Assembly: GCA_963807235.1 (NCBI GenBank)
Contig: CAWEBF010000031.1
Coordinates: forward strand, 1-58,868
Origin: CAWEBF01 sp963807235
GTDB taxonomy: Bacteria > Acidobacteriota > Vicinamibacteria > Vicinamibacterales > UBA2999
DNA length: 58,868 nt
Direction of reading: 5' to 3'
The position numbers and the translations under genes were made by a program. Below the pieces are notes generated by a model. The model searched no databases, was not told the origin of the DNA, and saw nothing but the letters and a program-made list of their open reading frames with translations. How positions within the stretch are numbered: position 1 is the first letter of the stretch; every line of letters starts with the position of its first letter. This document shows positions 30,407 through 39,521 of this stretch, piece after piece.

Positions 30407-33037
30407 AACCGGTAGGTAACTCGCGCATGGACGCTCCGCCCGGGGGCATCCAGTCCCGACCCGTAAATCCTGTAGTTCTTGTCGCCCAGGTTCTCGCCGA
30501 GCAGGGTGAGATCGACCCCGCCGCCCAGGTTGACGCCGCCACGGAGGCTCACGACCGCGTAGCCCGGCTCGGACGTGTAGAGCGGCGCCGATGCGGCCGT
30601 GCCCAGCACCCGGTTCTGCACCGCGGCCAGGTTCTCGCCCGTCTCGACCAGGATCCCGTTGCGGACAAGGCCCAGGTCGGTGGCGGTGCCGTTGAAGAAC
30701 GTGCCAATCGAAGCGCGCGTGCGCAGCGCGCCGATGCGCGCGTCGCTCAGGTCACCACTGTCGAGCCGCGTTTGCTCGAGCCCCAGGTTCAGCACACCCT
30801 CCGCCCACACGCGTTCGTTCTGCCACCGGACCTTGGCGTGTCCCATCGCTGGTGGCATGCGGCGCACGTAGGCGCCGGTCGAGAGCACCTTTCCCTGGGT
30901 CATCGAGAAGAAGCCCGACGCCGACCAGCTGCGATTGAAGCGCACGTCGGTCACGGCATCGAAGCCGGTGAAGCGCCCGCGATCGACGTTCACACGCGAC
31001 GCGATGGGCCGCACGTCCTGGGCGATGTAGGCGAGGCCCGACGCGTCCTGACGCACCACCTGGAAACCGGAGATCGTGGTGCCCACAATGCCCGGCTCGA
31101 ACACCAGCGCGCGTCGCTGAATGAAGTTGTACAGCTCCATGTCGAAGACGTTCAGGGCCGCGCTGACCTTGCCGGCCTGGGCCTTCACGCCGAAGTCGTA
31201 TTGGTAAACCACTTCCGGCTGGAGCCCCTCGAGCGATTCTCCGGTGGAACGCGCGTCGGCGGCCCCGGTCGATCCGACCACTGCACCCAGCTCCGCGGCG
31301 CGGCTGGGGGTGATCTCGAAACCGCCTCCGCCGGTCAGACCGATGCTGCCCAGGTCTCCAGCGTTCGGCGCGCGGAACGCACGCGTCACGTTGGCCGTGA
31401 AGTTGACGTTGTCCACGATGCGGACGACGGCGGATCCCTGGAAGGTCACGTCGTCGGACGACACGTTCTCTTCGACCACGCCGAGAACGGGGTCGGTCGC
31501 CGTCGAAAAGCGGAACGCGTTCGCTCGCAGGCCGCCGCTCACCGTCAGCCGATTGGGCAGGACGTCTGCCGTGTATTGACCAAATGCCCCGAAGCTCGAG
31601 TACGACGTCCCGTCTGGAATGTCAGGACGCGCCGCGGTGGTGACGGTCGGGTCCACGAGCTGCCGTTCGGCACTGATTTGTTCGTCGTAAAACTCGGTGC
31701 CCGCGATGAACCGCTGACGCAAGCCGAGGTCCTTGTGGACCTGCCCCTGATAGCCGAGGGCGGTGGTGGCGCTGGACTGCCGGTCCAGCCGCACGCCCGG
31801 CCGCGCCTGCTCGAACCGCCCGTCGGCCTGCCGATTGACCGAGAAGGCCACGGACACGCCGTCGAGTGCACCCACGTCGGGCACCTCGTAGCGCAGCACG
31901 CCGAAGTCGAGCGTCTGCGGATCGAAGCCGCTGCGGTGGAGCCCTTCGCCGCCGAGGATACGGTCGTACCGGCTCGCCCCCGTCTGGTTCTCGTGCATGT
32001 AGCTGCCGCGGATCGTGGCGTTCCGGCCGGGATTGGCCGAAGCCACCAGGTAGCCGCCGCCCTGCTCGAATCCCGTGTTCCGCAGCCTGTCGCCCACTAC
32101 GGTGGAGGGCAGGCCCAGGAACCTCGTGACTGCGGCGTGCGAGTCGATGCCTTCACCCGTCCGCACGTCGCCCACGTCCATGCGGCTGCCGCCGAAGCGA
32201 ACGGAGGCGCGGCCCGCCTGGATACCCAGATCGGCGCGTCCGATCAGCGCCTCGTTGGCCGTGGCGCCGCTGAAGGACACCGTGCCGCCCACCGGCGCGG
32301 CGCGGCGGCTCGCAATCACCGAACCGCTGAGGAACTGCACCGTGCCTCCCAGCGCGTCGCTGCCGGTACTGGACCGACCCGCCCCCGCGCACGACCTCGA
32401 TGGCCTCGATGGGACCCTCGTTGATGAAGGCCGTGTACTGACTCGGCCCGGGCCGCCACGTGGACACGTTGAAGCGGACGCCATCGAGCAAGTAGACGTT
32501 GCTCTGCCCGGTGAAGCCGCGGATCGTCGGCGAGGTCTGGGCGCTCGTGGTCTGCTGCACGAGGACCCCCGGTTCCTCCTGCAGCACCTGCGCCAGCAGC
32601 TGATGCGGCCGCGACTGGATGTCGCGCTTCGACGTCACCGAGACGGCTTCGGGCACGGTGGTCGCCAGCTCGGAGGTCACGCGGTTCGGCGTCACCACCA
32701 CTTCCTGGGAGTAGGGACGGATGCGCAGCACCATGGTGACCGCGCGGCCATTGGTTCCTGTCTCGATGCTCTCCGGCTCGAACGCGCCGGAACTGGCCGT
32801 GACGAGGCAGCGCCCGTCGGGCAGGCCGCTCTTCGAGAACTCGCCCGTGGCCGACGTCACCACCGTGTCGCGCGCGGCGCCGCAGGCAATCTGTACCTGC
32901 GCGTTGGCGACGACCGCACCCAGCTGATCTTTCACGACGCCCCGGACGTTGCCCGTGGCTTGCGCCGAAACCACTGTGGCCGCACCGGCGACCATCACCG
33001 CAGCAGTCCACGCGCAGTACGTCATTTTGTGAGCCAA
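30403..33037 (-). CDS. TonB-dependent outer-membrane receptor (one frameshift)
   Basis: About 875 residues. A signal peptide (AWTAAVMVAGAATVVSAQA) is followed by a carboxypeptidase-regulatory-like domain (GVVKDQLGAVVANAQVQIAC), a TonB-box region (QEVVVTPNR) and the plug (IRGFTGQSNVYLLDGVRFN, SVQYGSDALGG-like). A long barrel ends in aromatic RVTYRF. The plug resembles heme/haemoglobin or cobalamin receptors (COG1629/4771), but the ligand cannot be assigned. A frameshift near 32.37 kb splits plug from barrel. The start is tentative: a TTG at 33037 lies eight bases after GGAGGGAG, with an ATG at 33025 as alternative. Its TAG stop comes from a CTAG repeat arm. Confidence 0.88.
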
Positions 33038-33502
33038 GACGAACTCCCTCCGGATTGGCAGGGAGGTTCGCAATCGAAGTGCCAGTCAGCAGAGCTGTCG
33101 CGGTCAGGCCACTCCTTGAACAGCTCGCCTATGGCTGCGCAACAGACGGCGCCGTAGGCGGGTTGACGTGCGTTCCGACTGAGCGGAGTCGCGCCTCGCC
33201 GCCTGCACACGAACTAGCCACATGTGACCGTTGCCCCGCCACGCCTGGATCGGGAGCAGAGGGCCCGGCAGGATCTCCAGGGACTGGCGGCCATTAGTCT
33301 GCCTGGCGAAGTAGACCCGGCCGGCCGGCCGGAAGATGCTCCGAAAATGCCGCCCCGAGCAGGGCGAAGAGAGCACGAGCTACTGCGCGCAGCCACCCCA
33401 GCCGACAAGATTTGCGATCACCGTGTAAGAACTGAGCAATTCAGATGGGACGGACGGCTAATAGTCATTGGTGGATCGGTGTGAATAAGGTCAATAAATT
33501 CA
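33038..33502. other. 465-bp divergent intergenic region
   Basis: This separates the TonB receptor (-) from the secreted repeat protein (+), so it must hold both promoters. I see an imperfect inverted repeat around 33128-33163 (GCCTATGGC/GCCGTAGGC). No convincing riboswitch, tRNA or small gene is visible. The 3' 80 bases are AT-richer than the surroundings, which would suit the plus-strand promoter, but no clean -35/-10 pair stands out. Confidence 0.4.
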
Positions 33503-35533
33503 ATGATTTACCTCAAGCTGCGCCGTATGGCACGGTCGATGCCTAGGCTCCGGCGACCTTTCCCTCTGGGCATGCATGCATTGGTGATTCGAACACTCGT
33601 CCCCATCCTTCTCGTGGCGGCTGCCTCCTGGACGACCCTCCGGGCAGCCAGCTCAGAACCAGTCGTCTGGACCGGGTCGTCGATCGGCGCCGCCTACGCG
33701 CAGATCCAGTCGCCGTCGTGTTCCGCGGTGCCCACGTCCTGCCCGATTTTTTCCGTCATGAGCGCCGGCGGCCTGTCGGCCAATGACGACGTTTATGGAT
33801 TCATGAATCGCCCGCTTCGGGGCGACGGCTACCTGGTGGCGCGCGTCGGCGAGATCGGAGGCGTCGCGTCGGGCCTGGCGGGTCTGATGATCCGCGCGTC
33901 CCTGACGCAGGGTGCCGCCCAACTGTCCGTGCTGCGATCGACCGCCGGCGGCCTGGTGATTCGCCAGCGTGCTCAGACAAACGGCACAGTCACCCAGAGC
34001 AGCGCCCCCGGCCTCTCCACGTCAACCTGGCTGCGGCTCGAACGAAGAGGGCAGACGATCACGCTTTCACGGTCTGCCGACGGCACGCAGTGGTCGTTGA
34101 TTCAGAGCGCGACCATCGCTCTCCAGGAAACCGCCTCCGTCGGGTTGGCCGTCACCAGCCAGCGGCCCGACGCGATGGCCACCGCCTCGATGTCGAACGT
34201 GCAGCTGGTCTCGCACTCAGACCTTCCTGGCGGCTGGTCGAAGGTGGACCTTGGGGGAGTGGCCAGCCAGGTCCAGGTCAGCGAGTCCTTTTGGAGCATT
34301 TCCCAGTGGTCGTCAGGCGGGACGTCGTCCGACGGCCTGTCGTTCGTCTACCAGCGCGTGACGGGTGATGCGGAGGTTTCCGTCCGCGTCGCCAGCATCG
34401 CCCCGGCGGCCGGGGTGGCCGGGTTGATGGTGCGGGGCACGCTGGATCCTGCGAGCCCCCATCTGTGGTTGCGCACGTCTCCAAGCGGCCAACGGAGCGT
34501 TCGACGACAGCTGGCCGCGGGCCTCGCGGCCACGACCACCACAATTGGTTCCGGAGGCATGCCCGCCTGGCTGAAGCTCGTTCGCCAGGGAGTTCTCGTG
34601 AGCCTCTATCAGTCCACGAACGGAACAACCTGGACCCTCCTGGCGACCGAAGCCGTGGATCTGCCCGCGTCGATCTATATAGGCTGGGCGGTGGCGCGCA
34701 GCACGGCCTCTTCGCTGCTCGCCGTGCTGGACAACGTGCGCCTCTCCGCGGCCAGCGCCAACGAGGTCCCCACCATTTCGTTGACGGCTCCGTCGTCGGC
34801 CACAACGGTGTTCGAAGGAGATCCCTTCACGATCTCGGCGATCGCATCCGACCGCGACGACCGCGTGGAGGCCGTGGAGTTCTTCGTGGACAGCACCCGC
34901 GTCGGAGTGGACACGACGGCTCCCTACGTCGCCAGTTGGACCGCGACAGGCGTGGGCCTCCACATGGTGTCGGCGCTGGCCCGCGACTCCGATGGTGCTG
35001 TGGTCCGCACCCCCGCAGTCGCCGTCGCGGTGCTCGCGCGTTCGGGCTACGACGAAGGCAGTCCCAGCGGCGGTACGACCGGGACAGGCCCCGGCGGTAC
35101 GACCGGGACAGGCTCAGGCGGTACAACCGGGCCAGGCTCCGGCGGTACAACCGGGCCAAGCTCCGGCGGTACAACCGGGACAGGCACCGGTGGTACGACC
35201 GGGACAGGCACCGGTGGTACGGCCGGGACAGGTACCGGCGGTACGGTCGGGCCAGTCGACACCACATCAACGTGGCGTCTGCTGTTCAGGCCGTCCCCGG
35301 ATCACGATCGCACGGTCGACCGTTACACGGCTGAAATCTACCTGCTGAACGGATTTGTGCTCGTGGCGACCCGCGATCTCGGAAGGCCAGCTGTCGTTGG
35401 CAGCGAAATCACGGTCGACCTGACAACTTTGATCAGGCCCCTGCCCCTCGGCCTGTATCGAATCGCCGTGCAGGCCGTGGACGACTCAACCCACCTCCGC
35501 AGCTCGCCTGCCGGCTTCGACTTCACGCGCTGA
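33503..35533 (+). CDS. Secreted protein with paired LamG/DUF1349-like domains, Ig domain and Gly-Thr heptapeptide repeats
   Basis: About 676 residues, intact. An export signal (LVIRTLVPILLVAAASWTTLRAASS) is preceded by several possible Met starts (33503, 33527, 33539). Two similar concanavalin-like domains follow (DGYLVARVGEIGGVASGLAGLMIR; DAEVSVRVASIAPAAGVAGLMVR), then an Ig-like domain (ISLTAPSSATTVFEGDPFTIS, VEAVEFFVDSTRVG). A linker of about eight GGTTGTG-type heptapeptides spans 35071-35250, before a C-terminal beta domain of about 90 residues. The first two domains suggest glycan or surface binding. No sorting tail is present. It stands alone, divergent from the TonB receptor. Confidence 0.72.
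   Translation: MIYLKLRRMARSMPRLRRPFPLGMHALVIRTLVPILLVAAASWTTLRAASSEPVVWTGSSIGAAYAQIQSPSCSAVPTSCPIFSVMSAGGLSANDDVYGFMNRPLRGDGYLVARVGEIGGVASGLAGLMIRASLTQGAAQLSVLRSTAGGLVIRQRAQTNGTVTQSSAPGLSTSTWLRLERRGQTITLSRSADGTQWSLIQSATIALQETASVGLAVTSQRPDAMATASMSNVQLVSHSDLPGGWSKVDLGGVASQVQVSESFWSISQWSSGGTSSDGLSFVYQRVTGDAEVSVRVASIAPAAGVAGLMVRGTLDPASPHLWLRTSPSGQRSVRRQLAAGLAATTTTIGSGGMPAWLKLVRQGVLVSLYQSTNGTTWTLLATEAVDLPASIYIGWAVARSTASSLLAVLDNVRLSAASANEVPTISLTAPSSATTVFEGDPFTISAIASDRDDRVEAVEFFVDSTRVGVDTTAPYVASWTATGVGLHMVSALARDSDGAVVRTPAVAVAVLARSGYDEGSPSGGTTGTGPGGTTGTGSGGTTGPGSGGTTGPSSGGTTGTGTGGTTGTGTGGTAGTGTGGTVGPVDTTSTWRLLFRPSPDHDRTVDRYTAEIYLLNGFVLVATRDLGRPAVVGSEITVDLTTLIRPLPLGLYRIAVQAVDDSTHLRSSPAGFDFTR
35071..35250 (+). 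repeat. In-frame 21-bp tandem repeat coding for GGTTGTG heptapeptides
   Basis: About eight 21-bp units (GGCGGTACGACCGGGACAGG and variants) lie in frame. Third-position and a few Thr/Pro/Ser/Ala/Val changes distinguish units, and the last four are nearly identical, suggesting recent slippage. Each unit keeps the reading frame, so copy number can change without breaking the protein. Confidence 0.9.
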
Positions 35534-35582
35534 CGGGCGGCGCCGATGGCTGTTACTCTTCGCATTCGCGTCCAGCCCGCGT

Positions 35583-36491
35583 ATGCCCGAGCTGCCGGAC
35601 ATCCTCCTGTACATCAACGCGCTGAGGCCGCGTGTGATCGATCGCCGGATCGAACGCATTCGCCTGGTGGCGCCGTTTCTCCTCCGCTCGGTTGACACGC
35701 CGATCTCGAGCGCCGAAGGCCGGTTGGTCGTGGGCCTGGAGCGGATGGGGAAGCGCGTGGTGTTCGCGCTGGAGGGCGAGGTCTACCTCGTAATCCATCT
35801 GATGATCGCGGGGAGATTCCGCTGGAAGAGCGCGAGTGGCGCCGCCCCGGGCCGCGGACTGATGGCCCTCGACTTCGAGCACGGAACCCTGATCCTGACC
35901 GAGGCCGGCTCCACGCGACGCGCCTCCCTGCACGTGGTGGCCGGACGAAACGCGCTGCAGGCTCTGGATCCCGGCGGACTCGAGGTGCTGGACGCCGACA
36001 GGGAAGCGTTCTCGGCCGCGCTGCGGCGCGAGAACCACACGCTCAAGCGGGCCATGACGGATCCGCACGTGCTGAGCGGCATCGGCAACGCCTACTCCGA
36101 CGAGATCCTGCACGCGGCGCGCTTGTCTCCCTTCAAGCAGACGCAGTCGCTGACCGACGAGGAGCTGACGCGCCTGTTCGACGCCACGCGCGCCACGCTG
36201 CTCGAGTGGACTCGCCGGCTCCAGGACGAAGCCGGCGATGGGTTTCCTGAGAAGGTCACCGCCTTCCGGCCCGGAATGGCCGTTCACGGCCGTTACCGCG
36301 AGCCCTGCCCGGTGTGCGGCGCGCCCGTGCAACGCATTGTCTATGCCGCCAACGAGGCCAACTACTGCGCCACTTGCCAGACCGGCGGCCGGCTGCTCGC
36401 CGACCGGTCGCTCTCGAGGCTCCTCAAGGAAGATTGGCCGCGCACGTTGGACGAATTGGAGCAGCGCCGGACGCGTTTGTCCCCTCGCTAG
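35583..36491 (+). CDS. mutM: Formamidopyrimidine-DNA glycosylase family protein
   Basis: A 302-residue base-excision repair glycosylase/AP lyase that removes oxidised purines such as 8-oxoguanine. The catalytic N-terminus PELPD is present (Pro1 nucleophile, Glu2 after Met removal), as is the Lys of ERMGKRVVF, the helix-two-turn-helix (LKRAMTDPHVLSGIGNAYSDE) and a Cys4 zinc finger (CPVCGAPVQRIVYAANEANY then CATC, from residue 242). PELPD instead of PELPE marks a divergent subfamily, so substrate preference is uncertain. The stop lies in a CCTCGCTAG 9-mer shared with the CTAG repeat arms. Confidence 0.85.
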   Translation: MPELPDILLYINALRPRVIDRRIERIRLVAPFLLRSVDTPISSAEGRLVVGLERMGKRVVFALEGEVYLVIHLMIAGRFRWKSASGAAPGRGLMALDFEHGTLILTEAGSTRRASLHVVAGRNALQALDPGGLEVLDADREAFSAALRRENHTLKRAMTDPHVLSGIGNAYSDEILHAARLSPFKQTQSLTDEELTRLFDATRATLLEWTRRLQDEAGDGFPEKVTAFRPGMAVHGRYREPCPVCGAPVQRIVYAANEANYCATCQTGGRLLADRSLSRLLKEDWPRTLDELEQRRTRLSPR

Positions 36492-36527
36492 GACCCCGCC
36501 TAGGTCGGCCGCGTATCATCTGCTGCT

Positions 36528-38060
36528 GTGTCCTCCAGAAATGACACTCACGCCCGACCCCAACACGTTCCTCATTACGTTTTTGGGGTGGCGGTCGCGC
36601 TGGCCGTTGCGAGCGGGTTGGCGATCGGCGCGCAAGAGGCGGAACTGCGGTTCGGGGGGGACGCGGAGGGCGGTGCGCCCTTCATGGAGGCGGATCCGAA
36701 AGATCCCTCGCGGGTCGTGGGCTTCGAGGTGGATATCGCCACGCTCCTCGCCCGCGCCTTGGGCCGCACGCCGCGATTCGTGCAGTCGTCGTTCATCACC
36801 CTCGATGCATCGGCAGCCCGTGGCGACTTCGACATCGGCCTGAGCGGTCTGGAAGACACGGCCGCCAGGCGCCGGCGGCTCGCCGTCACGGTTCCGTACT
36901 ACGAGTTCCGCGAAATCCTGACCGTGCGCGAAGCCGACGCGCCCCGCTTTCGCTCGTTGGCGGACCTGGCCGGCCGCCGCGTCGGGACGCTGGGCTCCAC
37001 GCTGGCGTTCGACATCCTGCAGAGGGAAGCACAGGCGCTCGGCCTCGTGGTGGTGCCGTACGAGAACGACGTGCATCCCTACAGCGACCTCGCGCTCGGG
37101 CGCCTGGACGGCGTGGTGCTCGACGCGGTGCTGGCCGACCGGGGCGTCAAGCAGAATCCCGGCTTGATCAACGCCGCGAGCGTCGTTGGCGTGGGGCGCT
37201 ATGTCGGCGTCCTCGCGCCGGACGCTGCGGCGTTGCGCGATCAGATCGACGGGATCCTGAAGGACGCGATGCGCGACGGGCGCCTCGAAGCGATCTTCCG
37301 CAGGTGGGGCCTCTGGAACGACGATCAGCCGCGCCTCTATGCTCGCGTGCTCGAAGGCGCGCCACCAGACCCCGACACCACGGCGACGTCGGCCGCGGCG
37401 GATTCGGAGCAGGAGTCGGTGTGGGTCACCACGCGGCGCTACTTCCCGTCGCTCGTGGCCGCCGCGATCACCACCTTGCTCCTGTCGTGCGTCTCGATGG
37501 CCCTGGCGGTGGCGATGGGCGTACTGCTCGCGACGGGCCGCGTGTATGGATCCCGGGCGTTGAGAATCGCCCTGACGGGGTGGGTTGAGCTCATCCGCGG
37601 CACACCGCTCCTGTTGCAGCTCTTCGTCCTGTACTTCGGCCTCGCCGTGGTCGTGCAGCTGCCGGCCGTGGTGGCGGCCGTTCTGGCTCTCGGCTTGAAT
37701 TACGCGGCCTACGAAAGCGAGATCTATCGCGGCGCGCTCAACGCGATTCCGGCGGGACAGCTCGACGCCGCGCGCGCGCTGGGCTTGAGCGACTGGCAGT
37801 CGCTGCGCTTCGTCCGCGGCCCCCAGGCGTTTCGCCTTGCGCTGGCCCCCATGACCAACGACTTCGTGGCGCTGTTGAAGGACAGTTCCCTGGTGTCGGT
37901 GATCACGGTCGTCGAGCTGACCAAGCAGACGTCGATCTTTGCCGTCAACGTGGGCAGCTGGCTGCTGCCCGGCGCGCTGTGCGCGGCGATGTACCTGGCG
38001 CTCTCGTTGCCGCTGGCACGGCTGGCCCGCCGCCTGGAGCGACGATGGCAGACGTCGTAG
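36528..38060 (+). CDS. Polar amino-acid ABC importer: substrate-binding protein fused to permease
   Basis: About 510 residues. An N-terminal signal anchor (YVFGVAVALAVASGLAIGA) precedes a periplasmic binding domain (VVGFEVDIATLLARALGR, FDIGLSGLEDTAARRRRLAVT, LGSTLAFDILQREAQALGL). The C-terminal ~220 residues form a His/Glu/Gln/Arg-type permease with the EAA loop near AIPAGQLDAARALGLSDW and ELIRGTPLLLQLFVLYFGL. The fusion tethers the receptor to the channel. It overlaps the ATPase gene by 16 bases. A TATCAT sequence at 36514-36519 could be a -10 box. The start may be GTG 36528 or a downstream codon. The amino acid is not determinable. Confidence 0.87.
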   Translation: MSSRNDTHARPQHVPHYVFGVAVALAVASGLAIGAQEAELRFGGDAEGGAPFMEADPKDPSRVVGFEVDIATLLARALGRTPRFVQSSFITLDASAARGDFDIGLSGLEDTAARRRRLAVTVPYYEFREILTVREADAPRFRSLADLAGRRVGTLGSTLAFDILQREAQALGLVVVPYENDVHPYSDLALGRLDGVVLDAVLADRGVKQNPGLINAASVVGVGRYVGVLAPDAAALRDQIDGILKDAMRDGRLEAIFRRWGLWNDDQPRLYARVLEGAPPDPDTTATSAAADSEQESVWVTTRRYFPSLVAAAITTLLLSCVSMALAVAMGVLLATGRVYGSRALRIALTGWVELIRGTPLLLQLFVLYFGLAVVVQLPAVVAAVLALGLNYAAYESEIYRGALNAIPAGQLDAARALGLSDWQSLRFVRGPQAFRLALAPMTNDFVALLKDSSLVSVITVVELTKQTSIFAVNVGSWLLPGALCAAMYLALSLPLARLARRLERRWQTS

Positions 38061-38755
38061 GCGCCGTCCAGGCCCGATCCGTGTCGATGGCACGGGCGTC
38101 GCGGACGATTCTTCGCGACGTCTCGTTCGACGCAGCCTCCGGGGAGCTGCTGGCGCTCGTCGGTGCGTCGGGATCGGGCAAGACGACGCTGCTTCGCGCC
38201 ATCGCCGGCCTGGATCCGATCGCCGGCGGCAGGATCGACGTCGCGGGAACGACGCTCGTCCCTGGCCCGCTGCCGGCCGGAGCGGTGCGCCGTGCGTTGC
38301 ACCGCCGCGTCGGCGTGGTTTTCCAGTTCCACCATCTGTTCGCGCACCTGACCGCGCTCGAGAACGTGGTGCTGGCGCCCGTCCAGGTGCTGCGCCGCCC
38401 GAGGTCCGTCGCCGAGCGCCAGGCCATGGAGCTTTTGGAGTCGCTGGGCGTCGGCCATCGCACTGCAGCGAGGCCACATGAGTTGTCGGGTGGCGAGGCC
38501 CAGCGCGTCGCCATCGCCCGGGCCCTGGCCGTCGAGCCCCAGGTGTTGCTGATGGACGAGCCCACCGCGTCGCTCGACGCCGGCCGCCGGGCCGATCTCG
38601 CGCACGTCCTCAGGGGATTGGCGGCCGGTGGCCGCACGATCATCTTCGCGACCCACGACGAGGAGTTCGTCCGCGCCGCCGCCGATCGCCGCATCGCGCT
38701 CAGCAATGGCTCCGTGGCGGAGTCCGGTAAGGTCCAGGAGACTGGGTTATCCTGA
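38045..38755 (+). CDS. ABC transporter ATPase, polar amino-acid type
   Basis: A 236-residue ATPase that powers the fused permease. Walker A (GASGSGKTT), Q-loop (VVFQFHHLFAHLTALENV), signature (LSGGEAQRVAIARAL), Walker B (VLLMDEPTASLD) and the switch His (IFATHDEEF) are all present. The start at 38045 lies inside the end of the permease gene, which argues for coupled translation. Similar to GlnQ/ArtP proteins. Confidence 0.92.
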   Translation: MADVVGAVQARSVSMARASRTILRDVSFDAASGELLALVGASGSGKTTLLRAIAGLDPIAGGRIDVAGTTLVPGPLPAGAVRRALHRRVGVVFQFHHLFAHLTALENVVLAPVQVLRRPRSVAERQAMELLESLGVGHRTAARPHELSGGEAQRVAIARALAVEPQVLLMDEPTASLDAGRRADLAHVLRGLAAGGRTIIFATHDEEFVRAAADRRIALSNGSVAESGKVQETGLS

Positions 38756-38788
38756 GCGGCGACCTGTCGCGTCGCCTTCCTTCACCGC

Positions 38789-39514
38789 ATGTCCAAGACC
38801 GTTGAAACCACCGCGCTCTATGTCGAGCGCGACACCGAGCGGCGGATTCGCCACCGGAACAAGCTGTACTACCGCCTCAACCACTGGCCGATCTGGATCT
38901 TCGTGTTCCTGATCGCGCCGGGTCCGCTGACCTTCGACATGTTCGAACGCGGCTTCGACGCGCGCTCGCTCGTCTGGCTGTCACTCGTGCTCCTCGGCAC
39001 CGGGATCGCCGGGCTGCGTGGACGGCTGCCAGGGTGCGAGCCGGCCCCCTACATCATCCGCTTCACGGAGGACAGGCCCAACCCCCTGTATCGTCGCATC
39101 TGCTACACGACCGCGTGGGGCGAGGCCGTCGCGTTCGCCGTGCTGAACGTCGCCGGCTTGACCTGGGCCGTCGTGACAGGCGAGTGGCGTCTGAAGCAGC
39201 TGTACGAGGTGGGCTACTTCCCGATCGCCGGAGCGGTCTGGCTCCTTGGCGCGTTGGGCCAACTGCCGCGCGTGCGCGCGTCAACCGCGAACGAAGGCCA
39301 CGAGCGCCGCTATTTCTACGGCTCGGTGTGGGCCGTGGCACTCGCCCAGCCGGTGCTGGGCATCCTGTGGAAGGTGTTGCCGGCCACCAGGGGCGCCGAC
39401 GCGGTGAAGCTGGCGGTCTTTGTCGGCATTCTCGTCTGCGTGGGCTACGCGGCGCGGCTGGGTCTGCTGCCGCGCACGCGGCCCATCCTGCCCGGCGAGT
39501 GGGCCATCGATTGA
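38789..39514 (+). CDS. Six-helix membrane protein, function unknown
   Basis: A 241-residue polytopic protein, intact. Helices include WPIWIFVFLIAPGPLTFDMF, SLVWLSLVLLGTGIAGL, AVAFAVLNVAGLTWAVVTG, FPIAGAVWLLGALGQL, VWAVALAQPVLGILWKVL and LAVFVGILVCVGYAARL. A short cytoplasmic lead (DTERRIRHRNKLYYRLNHW) is basic. I do not recognise a family. It follows the ABC ATPase by 33 bp and precedes a methyltransferase by seven bases, so it probably shares a transcript with the latter. Confidence 0.6.
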   Translation: MSKTVETTALYVERDTERRIRHRNKLYYRLNHWPIWIFVFLIAPGPLTFDMFERGFDARSLVWLSLVLLGTGIAGLRGRLPGCEPAPYIIRFTEDRPNPLYRRICYTTAWGEAVAFAVLNVAGLTWAVVTGEWRLKQLYEVGYFPIAGAVWLLGALGQLPRVRASTANEGHERRYFYGSVWAVALAQPVLGILWKVLPATRGADAVKLAVFVGILVCVGYAARLGLLPRTRPILPGEWAID

Positions 39515-39521
39515 CGCCTCT

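Noticed and set aside
30427..32424. 665-codon plus-strand open frame opposite the TonB receptor
   Set aside because: High-GC antisense shadow: composition is His/Arg/Val-rich with no domain, and the opposite strand encodes a clear TonB barrel.
33038..33502. Cobalamin riboswitch upstream of the TonB receptor
   Set aside because: I looked for the B12 box and its flanking stems on the minus strand; neither is present, only a short CCTCCC/GGAGGG stem near the start codon.
35071..35250. Collagen-like domain
   Set aside because: The period is seven residues with GG pairs, not the G-X-Y triplet of collagen.
36516..38477. 653-codon minus-strand open frame
   Set aside because: Antisense to the ABC binding protein-permease and ATPase genes, which have all family motifs; the minus frame is Arg/Gln-rich without any fold.
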